Below, piece by piece: positions 1 to 8,250 of a stretch of DNA of 64,000 bases. The stretch lies in NCBI RefSeq assembly GCF_022829685.1, contig NZ_JAKSYE010000094.1, forward strand, positions 1 to 64,000. Direction: 5' to 3'. This DNA is from Methylobacterium sp. E-045. Lineage in GTDB: Bacteria > Pseudomonadota > Alphaproteobacteria > Rhizobiales > Beijerinckiaceae. Both the position numbers and the translations under genes were made by a program. Every line of letters starts with the position of its first letter. The stretch's first letter is position 1. Under the pieces are notes generated by a model that saw only the letters and a program-made list of their open reading frames with translations, had not been told where the DNA came from and made no database searches.

Positions 1-106
1 CACCCTCCCTGTGGGCCGGGCCGACCAATTCGACAGCAGCCACCAGGTCTGGCGGACAGGGGGAACGCCCTTCACGGTCTAGGTCTCGCGACTCCGATTC
101 TTGCAC

Positions 107-340
107 ACGAGCATGCTGTTTGTGCGGGCCTATCCACGCGAGAGGCAGGAGATGGTGTTCGACCCCAACGATGCGCTCGCACTACCTCGTCGATCCGGTC
201 GCCTGCACGACGGGCTCGGGCTGGGAGAAGGGGCAGGTCGAGAACCAGGTCGGGCTGGTGCGCGAGCGCTTCTTCACCCCGCGTGTCCGGGTAAAGAGCT
301 ACGAGGAGCTGAACGCGCTCCTGCTCGATCAGGTGTCTAG
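107..340 (+). pseudogene. IS21-family transposase IstA, broken fragment
   Basis: Remnant of the DDE transposase of an IS21-type element. Two conserved IstA stretches lie in different frames. RAYPRERQEMVFD (about 125-165) is in one frame; HYLVDPVAC, GWEKGQVENQVG and RERFFTPR (about 182-285) are in another. In intact IstA roughly 50 residues separate these blocks, so this copy has an internal deletion plus a frame change at about 170-180. It ends near 335-340, where it abuts an oppositely oriented IS3 fragment. No IstB partner is seen in the window. Recognition is from remembered family motifs. Nonfunctional. Confidence 0.75.
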
Positions 341-788
341 GGTGGCACGCACCGGCAGGTGGGATTGCTCAACCAGCCGGATGATCTCCAGCTTCTCGGG
401 GGCCGGGTACCTCATGCCTCGTCGCCCCCAGCCCCGCTCATGCTTTTTTTTAAGCAGACGGTGCTCCAGGACGAGATCGGCTACGACCTCCTTCAAGCGC
501 CCCCGCTTCGCGACGTAGATCCCGCACCTCGTCCGTGGTGGCCGCACGCGCCGTGTCTCCCGACAGGCGCGTCTTACCAGCCTCCAGGAACTCCTTGGAC
601 CAGCCGTAGTACGTCGAGGCGGCGATCCCCTCGCGCCGGCACAGTTCGGCGATGCTGTCCTCGCCGCGCAAGCCTTCCAGCACCACGCGGATCTTCTCCT
701 CGGAGGAGAACTGCCGACGTGTGGCCCGACGGATGTCCTTGATCACCGCTTCTGCCGGCATCTTGGCCGGTCCGGATGTCTGCTTCAT
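329..788 (-). pseudogene. IS3-family transposase OrfA with start of OrfB, frameshifted and truncated
   Basis: OrfA begins at 788 with a helix-turn-helix region (KIRVVLEGLRGE, SIAELCRREGI, STYYGWSKEFLEAG) typical of IS3-type OrfA. The frame breaks at a run of five G (minus strand) near 503-509; one base fewer would restore RLKEVVADLVLEHRLLKK, the usual OrfA tail. An A8 run on the minus strand (444-451) then marks the probable programmed-frameshift site between OrfA and OrfB. OrfB starts with MRYPAPEKLEIIRLVEQSH and is cut after about 20 more residues at about 335, against the IS21 remnant. The DDE catalytic part is absent, so the element cannot transpose by itself. The terminal repeat on its outer side is probably near 855-880. 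Confidence 0.8.
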
Positions 789-879
789 CTTCGCTCCTTA
801 GGGGCTACGATGAATCAGCCATCCTCCGTTCGTGAAGACCCTCAATCTGTCCCACAGTTGCTGACGTCGGACACAAAGG

Positions 880-1500
880 TCGCCGATACGAACAGACGGT
901 CGCGGCGAGCACGGCGCGGTCGTGGCTCAGGTCTGCGCGGCGGCGCGCACCTCCGCGTCGAGCGGGGTGTCCCGAAGAGCCGAGTCGTTGGCTGGATATG
1001 CCGCTATGGTCAAAGGCATCCCCAAGACTCCAATCAGAAACCTTGCCATGCTCGCTGTCGCGCGCCATGTACACGCCAACGTAGCCGACGCGGGTGCGAC
1101 GCGGGCTACCGGACGTGACGACGCTGTAGCTAGGCGTTATCTGGCGGATTATCCCCCCCTCTCCGCCACTTGCCTGTTTGAGGCGGTTTCCCCCGGACTT
1201 TTAGCCATTGTGATCGCTCAACTTTTCCGGCTGAGGCGGTTGACACGGTTTCGCTTAATCCCCTCTGATACCCCCGCACCCGCTGGGGTGAATGCTGGGG
1301 GTTTGGCGGACATATAGCTCAGACGGTCAACAAGCTGAACACGCTGACGTCGGTCGCACGACCTCTCCGGGGAAGTACGGCGACGGGGATGGCCGGCCTG
1401 CCCCCATGTGGTGGCCCAGGTGCAATTTTAGGGGCAGGGTCTGCATCAATACAGTAACATAAGGGTCGATGATAAATGGATCGGCATTCTAGAGCGTAGA
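880..1500. other. No convincing gene; boundary between IS debris and chromosome
   Basis: Short open frames occur on both strands but none has a recognisable domain, a good ribosome binding site or a consistent coding look. The left part (to about 880) probably belongs to the outer end of the IS3 fragment. I see no RNA gene here. Confidence 0.5.
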
Positions 1501-1510
1501 ATGTTGGTAT

Positions 1511-1585
1511 GTGAGGGCCGATTTGCCTTTGCGATGGGGCGCTGCCGATTTTTGTGCGATGTCGTGCCGATTCTGGTAACAGGTC
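1511..1585 (+). repeat. Iterated GCCGATT motif, IS21-like terminal repeats
   Basis: The motif GCCGATT recurs at 1517, 1544 and 1566 in a 75-base stretch, in the contexts GCCGATTTGCC, GCCGATTTTTGTGCGATG and GCCGATTCTGG. Arrays of short GCCGATTT-like repeats are typical of IS21-family element ends, where the transposase binds. With the istA remnant about 1.2 kb away this is best read as an orphan IS21 end. The link to that particular remnant is not proven. Confidence 0.5.
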
Positions 1586-1742
1586 ACGCACAGGACTACC
1601 CTCGGACACGACCGATGGCCCTCGCCGTGCAGCCGCTCCGAATCGGATCTCGCGAAGCGGCAGGCGACGATGGCTTAGCGGCGGTGAATGAAGGCGTCAT
1701 TCGAGGAGGGTTACGGCGATTTCCGAAGGTGCATGGTCGACC

Positions 1743-3029
1743 GTGCTGGGACTGGTGGCAGTCCTCGTGCTGGTGTTCGCCAACGGGTTCTTCGTTGCCG
1801 CTGAGTTCGCCCTCGTCTCCGTTCGCCGCTCTCGGGTCGCGGAACTCGTCAGCGAACGTCGCGCGCATGCCGGCGCGCTGCAACGGGCGACCGACCGGCT
1901 CGATGCCTATCTCGCCGCGACCCAGTTCGGCATCACGTTGTCGTCCCTCGCTTTGGGATGGGTCGGTGAACCGGCCCTTGCCCATCTCGTCGAGCCTGCG
2001 CTGACGTGGCTGCCGATCGGGCTCAGTTCGGTCGCCTCCCATACCGTCGCGGTCGTCGTCGCGTTTTCGATCATCACGTCCCTGCACATCGTGCTCGGCG
2101 AACTCGCCCCGAAGAGCCTCGCCCTCCAGCGCAGCGAGCGCACGGCGCTGGCCGTCGTCCGCCCCCTCAGCCTTTTCCTCCTCGTCTTCCGGCCTGCGAT
2201 CCTCCTCCTCAACGCCCTCGGCAATGGGGTGCTGCGCCTCTGCGGCCTCCAACCGGGACATGGCGAGGGATCGCTTCATTCGACGGCCGAGCTCAACCTG
2301 CTGATCCAGGCGAGCCAGGAGGCGGGCCTCATCCGCGAGGTTCAGCAGGAGGCCGTCGAGCGCATCTTCGCCATTGGGGAGCGAAAGGTGCGGGACATCA
2401 TGACCCCACGTCACGAGGTGTTCTGGGTCGATCTGGATGACCCGCGAGACGTGGTTCTCAAGGCGATCCGCGACTGCGACCACGCCCAGGTCGTCATCAG
2501 CCGCGGAGAGGTCGATGAACTCGTGGGGATCGTGCGTAAGCAGGACCTGCTCGACCAGGTTCTCGACGGCAAAGCCATCGACCTCGCCGTGGCCACGCAG
2601 CCGCCCATCGTCGTGCACGAAAGCATGACGATCCTGGCCGTCCTCGAGACCTTCCAGAGCCAGCCTATGCGCATGGCCGTGGTGGTGGACGAATACGGGA
2701 CGTTGGAAGGGATCGTCACGCAGACGGATCTCCTGGAAGCGATTGCGGGCGACATCCCCGAGGTGGGCGAAGAGCCCGACGTCGTCGAACGCGCAGACGG
2801 TTCGCTTCTGATCGACGGCATGATGCCTGCCCGGCAGGCCTTCGAGCGCCTTGCACTCCCGGAGACGCCTGACAGCGACGATTTCACCACCCTGGCCGGC
2901 TACGTCATCTTCCAGCTCGGACGGATCCCCGGCGTCGGCGATGCCTTCGATGCAGGAGGATGGCGCTTCGAGGTGGTCGACATGGACGGGCGTCGCATCG
3001 ACAAGGTCCTCGCCAGCCGGAGGCACTGA
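1743..3029 (+). CDS. CNNM/HlyC-CorC family membrane protein (hemolysin family)
   Basis: Inner-membrane protein of the CNNM/CorC (UPF0053) family, linked to divalent-cation (Mg/Co) efflux or homeostasis. Order: DUF21 membrane domain with about four helices (residues 1-170, starting LGLVAVLVLVFANGFFVAA), a CBS pair (about 190-325; DIMTPRHEVFWVD is the classic CBS start, followed by VDEYGTLEGIVTQTDLLEAI), and a C-terminal CorC/HlyC domain (about 340-425). The 428-residue length is normal. The GTG start at 1743 is the first standard start in frame, but the only strong Shine-Dalgarno (AGGAGG, 1704-1709) lies 33 bases upstream. A non-standard ATT at 1719 (protein start ISEGAWSTVL) would be far better spaced, so the true start is uncertain. 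Monocistronic. Confidence 0.9.
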   Translation: MLGLVAVLVLVFANGFFVAAEFALVSVRRSRVAELVSERRAHAGALQRATDRLDAYLAATQFGITLSSLALGWVGEPALAHLVEPALTWLPIGLSSVASHTVAVVVAFSIITSLHIVLGELAPKSLALQRSERTALAVVRPLSLFLLVFRPAILLLNALGNGVLRLCGLQPGHGEGSLHSTAELNLLIQASQEAGLIREVQQEAVERIFAIGERKVRDIMTPRHEVFWVDLDDPRDVVLKAIRDCDHAQVVISRGEVDELVGIVRKQDLLDQVLDGKAIDLAVATQPPIVVHESMTILAVLETFQSQPMRMAVVVDEYGTLEGIVTQTDLLEAIAGDIPEVGEEPDVVERADGSLLIDGMMPARQAFERLALPETPDSDDFTTLAGYVIFQLGRIPGVGDAFDAGGWRFEVVDMDGRRIDKVLASRRH

Positions 3030-3524
3030 CGACGTACGGCAAGCTCCTGACGCAGCGCGCTGGACCCGGCGTGGCATTCGCCGACAGCTAACGGACGCCG
3101 TCGTCGAAGGCCGCGGGCGAGGGCCAAGCGGGCGATGGCGAGCAACGGATCGAGATGGCCGGTGGAGGGTGTGGCGGCAAGAAGGGTCTCCTGCGATACC
3201 CGTTGCGACGAAGGAGACGTGATGGACGGCCGCACGCGCCGCGCTGACCTTGCGCTCGGCGGTGAATGACCAAATTCCATTCCGTTGCCATCGTCTGGGC
3301 CCTGCCGATGAGTGCAGCGTTTCATCGACGCGCGGGAGAGTTACGTCCGTAACTTCGATACGCCGGCCATCCCTCCCCATCGAATCCGCGAGCGGGCGAC
3401 CGTCGCCGGTTCCTCGCGTGATGACCGTGTCTGGACCACGGTACCGGTCTCAACCCGATGGCCTTGACTGGATGGAGGCGAGAGGTCCCGAGCGCGGGCT
3501 CACGCGCGCCCGGGACGAGCCGGT
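3030..3524. other. Intergenic, 495 bases, no gene recognised
   Basis: Nothing on either strand has a recognisable domain. The only structure noted is a GC-rich hairpin at the right end (3485-3516), described separately. Confidence 0.5.
3485..3516 (-). terminator. GC-rich hairpin after the small exported-protein gene
   Basis: GTCCCG (3485-3490) pairs with CGGGAC (3511-3516), and inside it GCGCG (3492-3496) pairs with CGCGC (3503-3507) around GGCTCA. It lies 9 bases beyond the stop of the minus-strand gene at 3525. There is no clear U-tract, so termination is an inference from position. Confidence 0.4.
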
Positions 3525-3794
3525 TCAGTTCGGGATGAGTTCCCGAGCGGGACCGCCGGTCTCCTGGCCACGGGCCTGGGCATAGCCCGGCAGAGCGGGG
3601 TTCTTGGCATTTCCGCTGTCGGTGTCCGGCCCGCCGAGCCAGTACGCCGACGGCGCCGGCGCCGGGATCGAGCCGGTGATCGCCGGGCTTTCCGTCCGAT
3701 GCGTGACGGTCCGGGCCTGGGAAGCTCCGGTCAGGGCTGCGAGCGTGCAGGCGGATGCGAAAACGACGGCCGAAACGGTCTTGATTATCGTCAT
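3525..3794 (-). CDS. Small exported hypothetical protein
   Basis: An 89-residue protein with a clear Sec signal peptide: MTIIKTVSAVVFASACTLAA, a hydrophobic core and an A-x-A-like cleavage region near TGASQA (residues 22-27). The mature part is about 60 residues, rich in Gly, Pro and Ala, with no cysteine and no domain I recognise. A purine-rich CCGGAGA sits about 8 bases before the ATG. It is divergent from the ECF sigma-factor operon, with about 280 bases between them. Small periplasmic proteins beside ECF sigma genes are often part of the same stress response, but nothing in this sequence proves that. Confidence 0.7.
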   Translation of the reverse strand: MTIIKTVSAVVFASACTLAALTGASQARTVTHRTESPAITGSIPAPAPSAYWLGGPDTDSGNAKNPALPGYAQARGQETGGPARELIPN

Positions 3795-3967
3795 GTCTGG
3801 TCTCCGGTGGTTCCTGCTCGATCTGATCTCGTCGAGCAGCGATGCCGGACAGACGACGTCTTCGGCTGCTTATTCCATGCCCTGTCGAAAAATTCCGTCA
3901 TCATGATCGAGACCCTATCGCCCGAACGAATACTCGATGCCGCGTGCGAAATTTTTCGTGCGGACGC

Positions 3968-3992
3968 GGAATAATCACGATTTCGTAGCGTC
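3968..3992 (+). promoter_or_regulatory. Candidate ECF-type promoter for the sigma operon
   Basis: GGAAT (3968-3972), a 16-base spacer, then CGTC (3989-3992). This resembles the general ECF pattern (GGAAC, about 16-17 bases, CGTC/CGTT) with one mismatch in the -35. It lies about 80 bases before the sigma gene, as expected if the factor drives its own operon. Inference from pattern only. Confidence 0.4.
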
Positions 3993-4074
3993 CATGCCTC
4001 TGTAGCCGGCCCCGGAGCACGTTCGGTCCGGCGAGCGTACCGACGGGAGCCCCGCCCATGCCAGGAGACAGGAG

Positions 4075-4605
4075 ATGATGGACATGATGCGCCTCATCGA
4101 GCCGCTGATCCCGGCCCTGCGCCGCTACGCGCACGCCCTCCTGCGCAATCCCACCGATGCCGACGATCTGGTGCAGGATTGCCTCGAGCGGGCCGTCGCC
4201 CGCTGGCACCAGCGCCAGGCCGACGGCGATGCGCGGACCTGGCTCTTCGCCATCCTCCACAATCTCGCCGTGACCCAGATGCGCCAGCGCGCCCGCCGCG
4301 GCGCCCACATGCCGATCGAGGACACGGCGGAGGCGAACCTCGCGGTGGCGCCGACGCAGGAGAGCGGCCTGCGCCACCGGGACCTGATGACGGCGCTGGA
4401 CGCCCTGCCGGAAGAGCAGCGCAGCGTCCTGCTTCTCGTGACGGTGGAGGGTCTGTCCTACGCCGAAGCGGCGGAGGTCCTCGCCATCCCGACCGGAACC
4501 GTGATGTCACGCCTGTCCAGGGCCCGGGACCGGATGATCCAGCTCATGGACGGCGCCGAAGCCGCCACTCCTGTCAAACGCCCGCTCCTGCGGAGGGTGA
4601 AATGA
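4075..4605 (+). CDS. ECF RNA polymerase sigma factor
   Basis: A 176-residue sigma-70 family ECF factor. Region 2 covers about residues 5-70 (ALRRYAHALLRNPTDADDLVQDCLERAV, with the core-binding DDLVQD block; region 2.4 follows around RTWLFAILHNLA). Region 4 is at about 105-160 (LPEEQRSVLLLVTVEGLSYAEAAEVL, then IPTGTVMSRLSRAR, the -35-binding helix-turn-helix). AGGAGACAGGAG precedes the ATG. It overlaps the anti-sigma gene by four bases (ATGA) and heads an operon with a catalase-peroxidase and a cytochrome b561, so a response to peroxide or other oxidants is likely. A possible autoregulated promoter lies at 3968. Confidence 0.93.
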   Translation: MMDMMRLIEPLIPALRRYAHALLRNPTDADDLVQDCLERAVARWHQRQADGDARTWLFAILHNLAVTQMRQRARRGAHMPIEDTAEANLAVAPTQESGLRHRDLMTALDALPEEQRSVLLLVTVEGLSYAEAAEVLAIPTGTVMSRLSRARDRMIQLMDGAEAATPVKRPLLRRVK

Positions 4606-5393
4606 CCATGCGTCCGATCGGTGACGACGATCTCCAGGGCCTCGTGGACGAGCGGCTCGATACGGCGCGGAAGCGCGAGGTCGAGGCCTATCTCGATGCC
4701 CATCCCGAGGCGCGGGCGCGGGTCGAGCGCATGGTCACCCTGCGCGAGGAGATGCGGGCCGCCTTCGCGCCCATCGCCGCCGAGCCGGTTCCGGCCCGGC
4801 TCAACCTGCCGCGGATCGTCGAGGCGCGCCGCCGGCCGGCCCGGTCGGCTTTGCAGACTCTTCCGATCTGGCGGGCGATGGCGGCGGGGCTTCTGCTCCT
4901 CGTCGGAGGCGCCGGTGGCTGGGGCCTGCGCGAAGTGGTGTCGCCCGTGCCCACCGGGATCGAGGCGCTGGCTCAGTCCGCCAGCATGAACTACGCGGTC
5001 TACGCGCCCGACCACACCCGCCCCGTCGAACTCGCCGCCGCCGACCGGGACGAACTCGCCGGCTGGTTCTCCGCCCGGATGAAGCGGCCGGTGGCCGTGC
5101 CGGATCTGAGCGGCTCCGGCTACCGCCTCATGGGCGGACGTCTCGTCGCCACGCCGCAAGGACCCGCCGGGCTGCTGATGTACGACGATGGGCACGGTGC
5201 GCGCTTCGTCATGCTGATGCGGCCCATGAGCGTTCCCGGCGATGCGCCGATGCGCGCCCACACGACGGAGACGTCGAACGGCTACGCCTGGGCCCAGGAC
5301 GGGCTGGGCTACAGCCTCGTGGGTGCGGCCGACCCCACGATCCTGCACCCGCTCGCCAACGAGATTCGCCGCGCCACCGCGAACGCCGTCTGA
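4602..5393 (+). CDS. Membrane-bound anti-sigma factor
   Basis: A 263-residue single-pass protein. Residues 1-60 form the cytoplasmic sigma-binding part (DDDLQGLVDERLD, then YLDAHPEARARVERM), like ChrR/RsiW-type anti-sigma N-termini but without the zinc HxxxCxxC motif. One membrane helix is at about 93-112 (AMAAGLLLLVGGAGGWGL). The remaining 150 residues are periplasmic and carry no cysteine, so signal sensing by disulfide is unlikely. The ATG overlaps the sigma stop (ATGA), giving translational coupling. Expected role: hold the upstream ECF factor at the membrane until an envelope or oxidative signal arrives. Assignment rests on topology and gene order. Confidence 0.85.
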   Translation: MTMRPIGDDDLQGLVDERLDTARKREVEAYLDAHPEARARVERMVTLREEMRAAFAPIAAEPVPARLNLPRIVEARRRPARSALQTLPIWRAMAAGLLLLVGGAGGWGLREVVSPVPTGIEALAQSASMNYAVYAPDHTRPVELAAADRDELAGWFSARMKRPVAVPDLSGSGYRLMGGRLVATPQGPAGLLMYDDGHGARFVMLMRPMSVPGDAPMRAHTTETSNGYAWAQDGLGYSLVGAADPTILHPLANEIRRATANAV

Positions 5394-5402
5394 AGGCCCG
5401 AC

Positions 5403-6515
5403 ATGTCCCTCCTGAACGACCTGACCGGGGCCGATCCGGCCTTGAGCCCGCGTGCCGCTTGTCTCCGCCTCGCCGCCATCGGGGTGCTCGTCGCCGGCAC
5501 GACGGGGGCCTTCGCCTATGCCGGCGGCTGGCTCTCTCCGGGAGACCTGACCCAGGCGCGGATCGTCGACCGCTTCGAGCAGGTGAATGGCCCCCATCCG
5601 GGCTTTCGGCGCAATCACGCCAAGGGGCTCTGCCTCGCCGGGCGCTTCGAGAGCAACGGCCGGGGCGCGCGCGTGTCGACGGCGTCGCTCTTCGCTGCGG
5701 GACGGGTCACGCCCGTCACCGGCCGCATCGCGCTGGCGGGCGGCCAGCCCTACGCGGCGGACGCGGCCACGACGGTGCGCAGCCTCGCCCTACGCTTCCA
5801 CCTTCCCGACGGCGAGGAATGGCGCACCGGCAACAACGACATGCCGGTCTTCCCGGTCCGCACCCCGGAGGGGTTCTACGCGCAGCTTCTCGCCGCCAAG
5901 CCCGATCCGGCCACGGGCAAGCCCGATCCGGAGGCGCTCAAGGCGTTCTTCGCCGCGCATCCCGAGAGCGCGAAAGCGGCGGCCCTGATCAAGGCGCGAA
6001 CCATCACCTCAGGCTTTGCCGACGACACCTTCCGGAGCCTGAACGCCTTCCGGTTCATCGCCGCGGACGGGACCCGGACGCCCGTACGCTGGGCGTTCGT
6101 GCCGGAGCGGGCCGCGACGGCGGAGAGCCCAGCCCAGAGGGCTCGCGCGGACAAGAACGGTCTGTTCGACGACTTCGACTCTGCCGTCCGCCGGGCGCCC
6201 GTGCGGTGGCATCTCGTCGTCACCCTGGGGCAGCCCGGCGACCCCACGGGCGATGCGACCCTGCCCTGGCCGGTCGAGCGGCAGAGCCTCGACGTCGGGA
6301 CCGTGGTCGTCACGGACACGCAGCCGGAAGCGGATGGCAATTGCCGCGACGTCAATTTCGACCCCCTCGTCCTGCCCGCCGGCATCGTGGGATCGGACGA
6401 TCCGCTGCTCAACGCCCGCTCGGCGGCCTATGCGCAATCCTTCACGCGCCGCGCCGGCGAACCGAAGGCGCCGAGCGCCGTCCAGAACACGCCTGCAACG
6501 GGAGCCGGATTGTGA
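5403..6515 (+). CDS. Exported catalase-family peroxidase (SrpA-like)
   Basis: A 370-residue heme protein of the small catalase-family peroxidase group (SrpA type). An N-terminal hydrophobic segment at 21-40 (LRLAAIGVLVAGTTGAFAYA) indicates export or membrane anchoring. The catalase fold follows: distal His72 in RRNHAKG, Asn144/145 in GNNDMPVF, and a proximal heme ligand Tyr343 with Arg339 in ARSAAYAQSF. It lacks the long C-terminal domains of true catalases. It starts 9 bases after the anti-sigma gene and overlaps the cytochrome b561 gene by four bases (GTGA). With a cytochrome partner it probably reduces peroxide or organic peroxide in the periplasm using respiratory-chain electrons. Confidence 0.9.
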   Translation: MSLLNDLTGADPALSPRAACLRLAAIGVLVAGTTGAFAYAGGWLSPGDLTQARIVDRFEQVNGPHPGFRRNHAKGLCLAGRFESNGRGARVSTASLFAAGRVTPVTGRIALAGGQPYAADAATTVRSLALRFHLPDGEEWRTGNNDMPVFPVRTPEGFYAQLLAAKPDPATGKPDPEALKAFFAAHPESAKAAALIKARTITSGFADDTFRSLNAFRFIAADGTRTPVRWAFVPERAATAESPAQRARADKNGLFDDFDSAVRRAPVRWHLVVTLGQPGDPTGDATLPWPVERQSLDVGTVVVTDTQPEADGNCRDVNFDPLVLPAGIVGSDDPLLNARSAAYAQSFTRRAGEPKAPSAVQNTPATGAGL

Positions 6516-7060
6516 GCCACACCGCACGCTTTAACCGGCCGGCCCGGCTGCTGCACTGGACCATGGCGGCCCTGATCCTTGCCATGCTGTTCATCGGCGT
6601 GGCGATGGTGACCTCGCTGGCGCATTACCACACCCTGGTCGCGCTGCACCGCCCGCTCGGGGTCGGCATCCTGGTTCTCGCGGTGGTGCGCCTGCTCAAC
6701 CGCTGGCGCCATCCGCCGCCGGAACTGCCCTCGGACCTTCCGGGCTGGCAGCGGCGGGCGGCCCATGTCTCGCACGTCTTACTGTATGGGTTGATGCTCG
6801 CTCTACCGCTGGTCGGCTGGGCGATGCTGTCGGCGGCCGGCTATCCGATCGGGCTCGCCGAGTCCCTCGTCCTGCCGCCGATCCTGCCGCGCGATCCCAG
6901 CCTCTATGCGTGGCTCCGTCCGCTTCACACAATCCTGGCCTACACCCTGTTCGGTCTCATCCTCGCCCATCTCGGCGCGGCCCTGATGCATGGGCTGATC
7001 CGCCGGGATGGGGTCTTCTCCAGCATGGTCGCGCGCCCGACGGCGTCCCGGTCCCGATGA
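6512..7060 (+). CDS. Cytochrome b561-type membrane protein
   Basis: A 182-residue integral membrane diheme b-type cytochrome (cytochrome b561/YodB family). Four helices are visible (about 15-36, 43-62, 84-104, 135-160). Histidines placed for heme binding: His16 in RLLHWTM, His40/48 near YHTLVALHRPLG, His138 in LRPLHTILAY and His152 in LAHLGAALMHG. The GTG start at 6512 overlaps the catalase stop and begins with SHTARFNRPARLLHW, the usual family N-terminus. It is the last gene of the sigma/anti-sigma/catalase operon and likely passes quinol electrons to the exported peroxidase. Function inferred from family and gene order. Confidence 0.9.
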   Translation: MSHTARFNRPARLLHWTMAALILAMLFIGVAMVTSLAHYHTLVALHRPLGVGILVLAVVRLLNRWRHPPPELPSDLPGWQRRAAHVSHVLLYGLMLALPLVGWAMLSAAGYPIGLAESLVLPPILPRDPSLYAWLRPLHTILAYTLFGLILAHLGAALMHGLIRRDGVFSSMVARPTASRSR

Positions 7061-7089
7061 CGTCGAGTCAGGCTACGAGGCGAGACACG

Positions 7090-8223
7090 ATGGACGATCG
7101 CATGACGGGCAGGGTTCTCATCGCCGGTGGCGGCATCGCGGGCCTCGCCATGCGGCGGGCGCTGCGGCGGCGCGGGCTGCCGTCGCTGACCCTGGAGCGG
7201 CGTGGGGAGCCGGCGGATGCGGGCCTCGCCATCAACCTGCCGGGTAACGCGGTCCAGGCTCTCGGCCAACTCGGCCTGGGCGACGCCCTGCGCAGGGTCG
7301 GCTCGCCCGTTCACCGGCGCGAATACCGCACCGAGAGCGGGCGTCTCCTCTTCGCCGTCGACGAGACGGCGTTCTGGGGTGAGGAGGTACGGCCTCATTG
7401 TCTCCGTCGGGCCGACCTGCTGCGCCTTCTGACGCTCGACCTCGAGCCGGGCGACATCCGACAAGGATGCGAGGTCGCCGCCGTCAGGCAGGGGCCGCAC
7501 GGCGTCACGGCCGAATGCCTGGACGGGAGTGCGGAGGCCGGGAGACTGCTCGTCGGCGCGGACGGAGTGCATTCGCGGGTGCGACGCAGCGTGTTCGGTG
7601 ATCGTGCGCCCGACGCGGCGATGCTGGCCCCGGCGAGCTGGCGCTTCATGGCGCCGAATCCGGGCCTCGACGCCTGGACACTCTGGGCGGGATCGGACGG
7701 ATTGTTCCTGCTCATCCCCGTCGACCGGGGCGAGGTTTATGGCTGGGTCTCCGTCGGCAAGGCTGCCGGACAGGGGCGGGACTTGGCCGCCTCGCGCGCT
7801 GCCTTCGCGTCGTTCCCGCGTCTCGTCCGCGACATCCTCGATTCGGTTCTCGCCCAGCCGGGCGCGCTCCATCACTCTCCCCTCGAAGAGGTGCGGATTC
7901 CGAGTTGGACCCGGGACCGGGTGGTGCTGGTCGGAGATGCCGCGCATGCGACCGCGCCGGTCTGGGCCCAGGGCGCCGCCCTCGCCCTGGAAGACGCGCT
8001 CGTGCTGAGCGCTCTGCTGGCGGAGCGAACCGATTGGGGCACGGTCGGCACGGACTACGACGCGCTGCGCCGGCCCCGCGTGACCCATGTCCAGGCCATG
8101 ACGGATCGCCTGTCCCGCACCGCGGGGATGCCGGGCTGGGCCAGAAACCTCCTGCTTCCCGTGATCGGGCCGCGCAGCTACCGCGCCACGTACTCTCCGC
8201 TCCGCAAACCGGTCTCGGCTTGA
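7090..8223 (+). CDS. FAD-dependent monooxygenase (PHBH/salicylate hydroxylase type)
   Basis: A 377-residue group A flavoprotein monooxygenase. The FAD-binding GGGIAG lies near the N-terminus (VLIAGGGIAGLAMRRAL), the DG motif is LLVGADGVHSRVRR (about 155), and the GD motif is VVLVGDAAHATAP (about 280), which closes the flavin site. The length is standard for a single-component enzyme that hydroxylates an aromatic or similar small molecule with NAD(P)H. Start 7090 was chosen because the in-frame ATG precedes the nucleotide-binding strand directly; 7102 is possible. It lies 30 bases after the cytochrome gene on the same strand, so it may be co-transcribed, but a direct link to the oxidative-stress operon is not evident. 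Substrate unknown. Confidence 0.88.
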   Translation: MDDRMTGRVLIAGGGIAGLAMRRALRRRGLPSLTLERRGEPADAGLAINLPGNAVQALGQLGLGDALRRVGSPVHRREYRTESGRLLFAVDETAFWGEEVRPHCLRRADLLRLLTLDLEPGDIRQGCEVAAVRQGPHGVTAECLDGSAEAGRLLVGADGVHSRVRRSVFGDRAPDAAMLAPASWRFMAPNPGLDAWTLWAGSDGLFLLIPVDRGEVYGWVSVGKAAGQGRDLAASRAAFASFPRLVRDILDSVLAQPGALHHSPLEEVRIPSWTRDRVVLVGDAAHATAPVWAQGAALALEDALVLSALLAERTDWGTVGTDYDALRRPRVTHVQAMTDRLSRTAGMPGWARNLLLPVIGPRSYRATYSPLRKPVSA

Positions 8224-8250
8224 GCCTGACTCCGGCGATCCAGCCAATCC

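Noticed and set aside
805..1317. Overlapping short frames (89-131 codons) on both strands
   Set aside because: No domain, no ribosome binding site, and the region lies between IS relics.
1596..3380. Long open frame (594 codons) on the minus strand across the CNNM gene
   Set aside because: It is an antisense shadow: Arg/Glu/Asp-rich, no domain, and exactly opposite to a clear DUF21-CBS-CorC protein.
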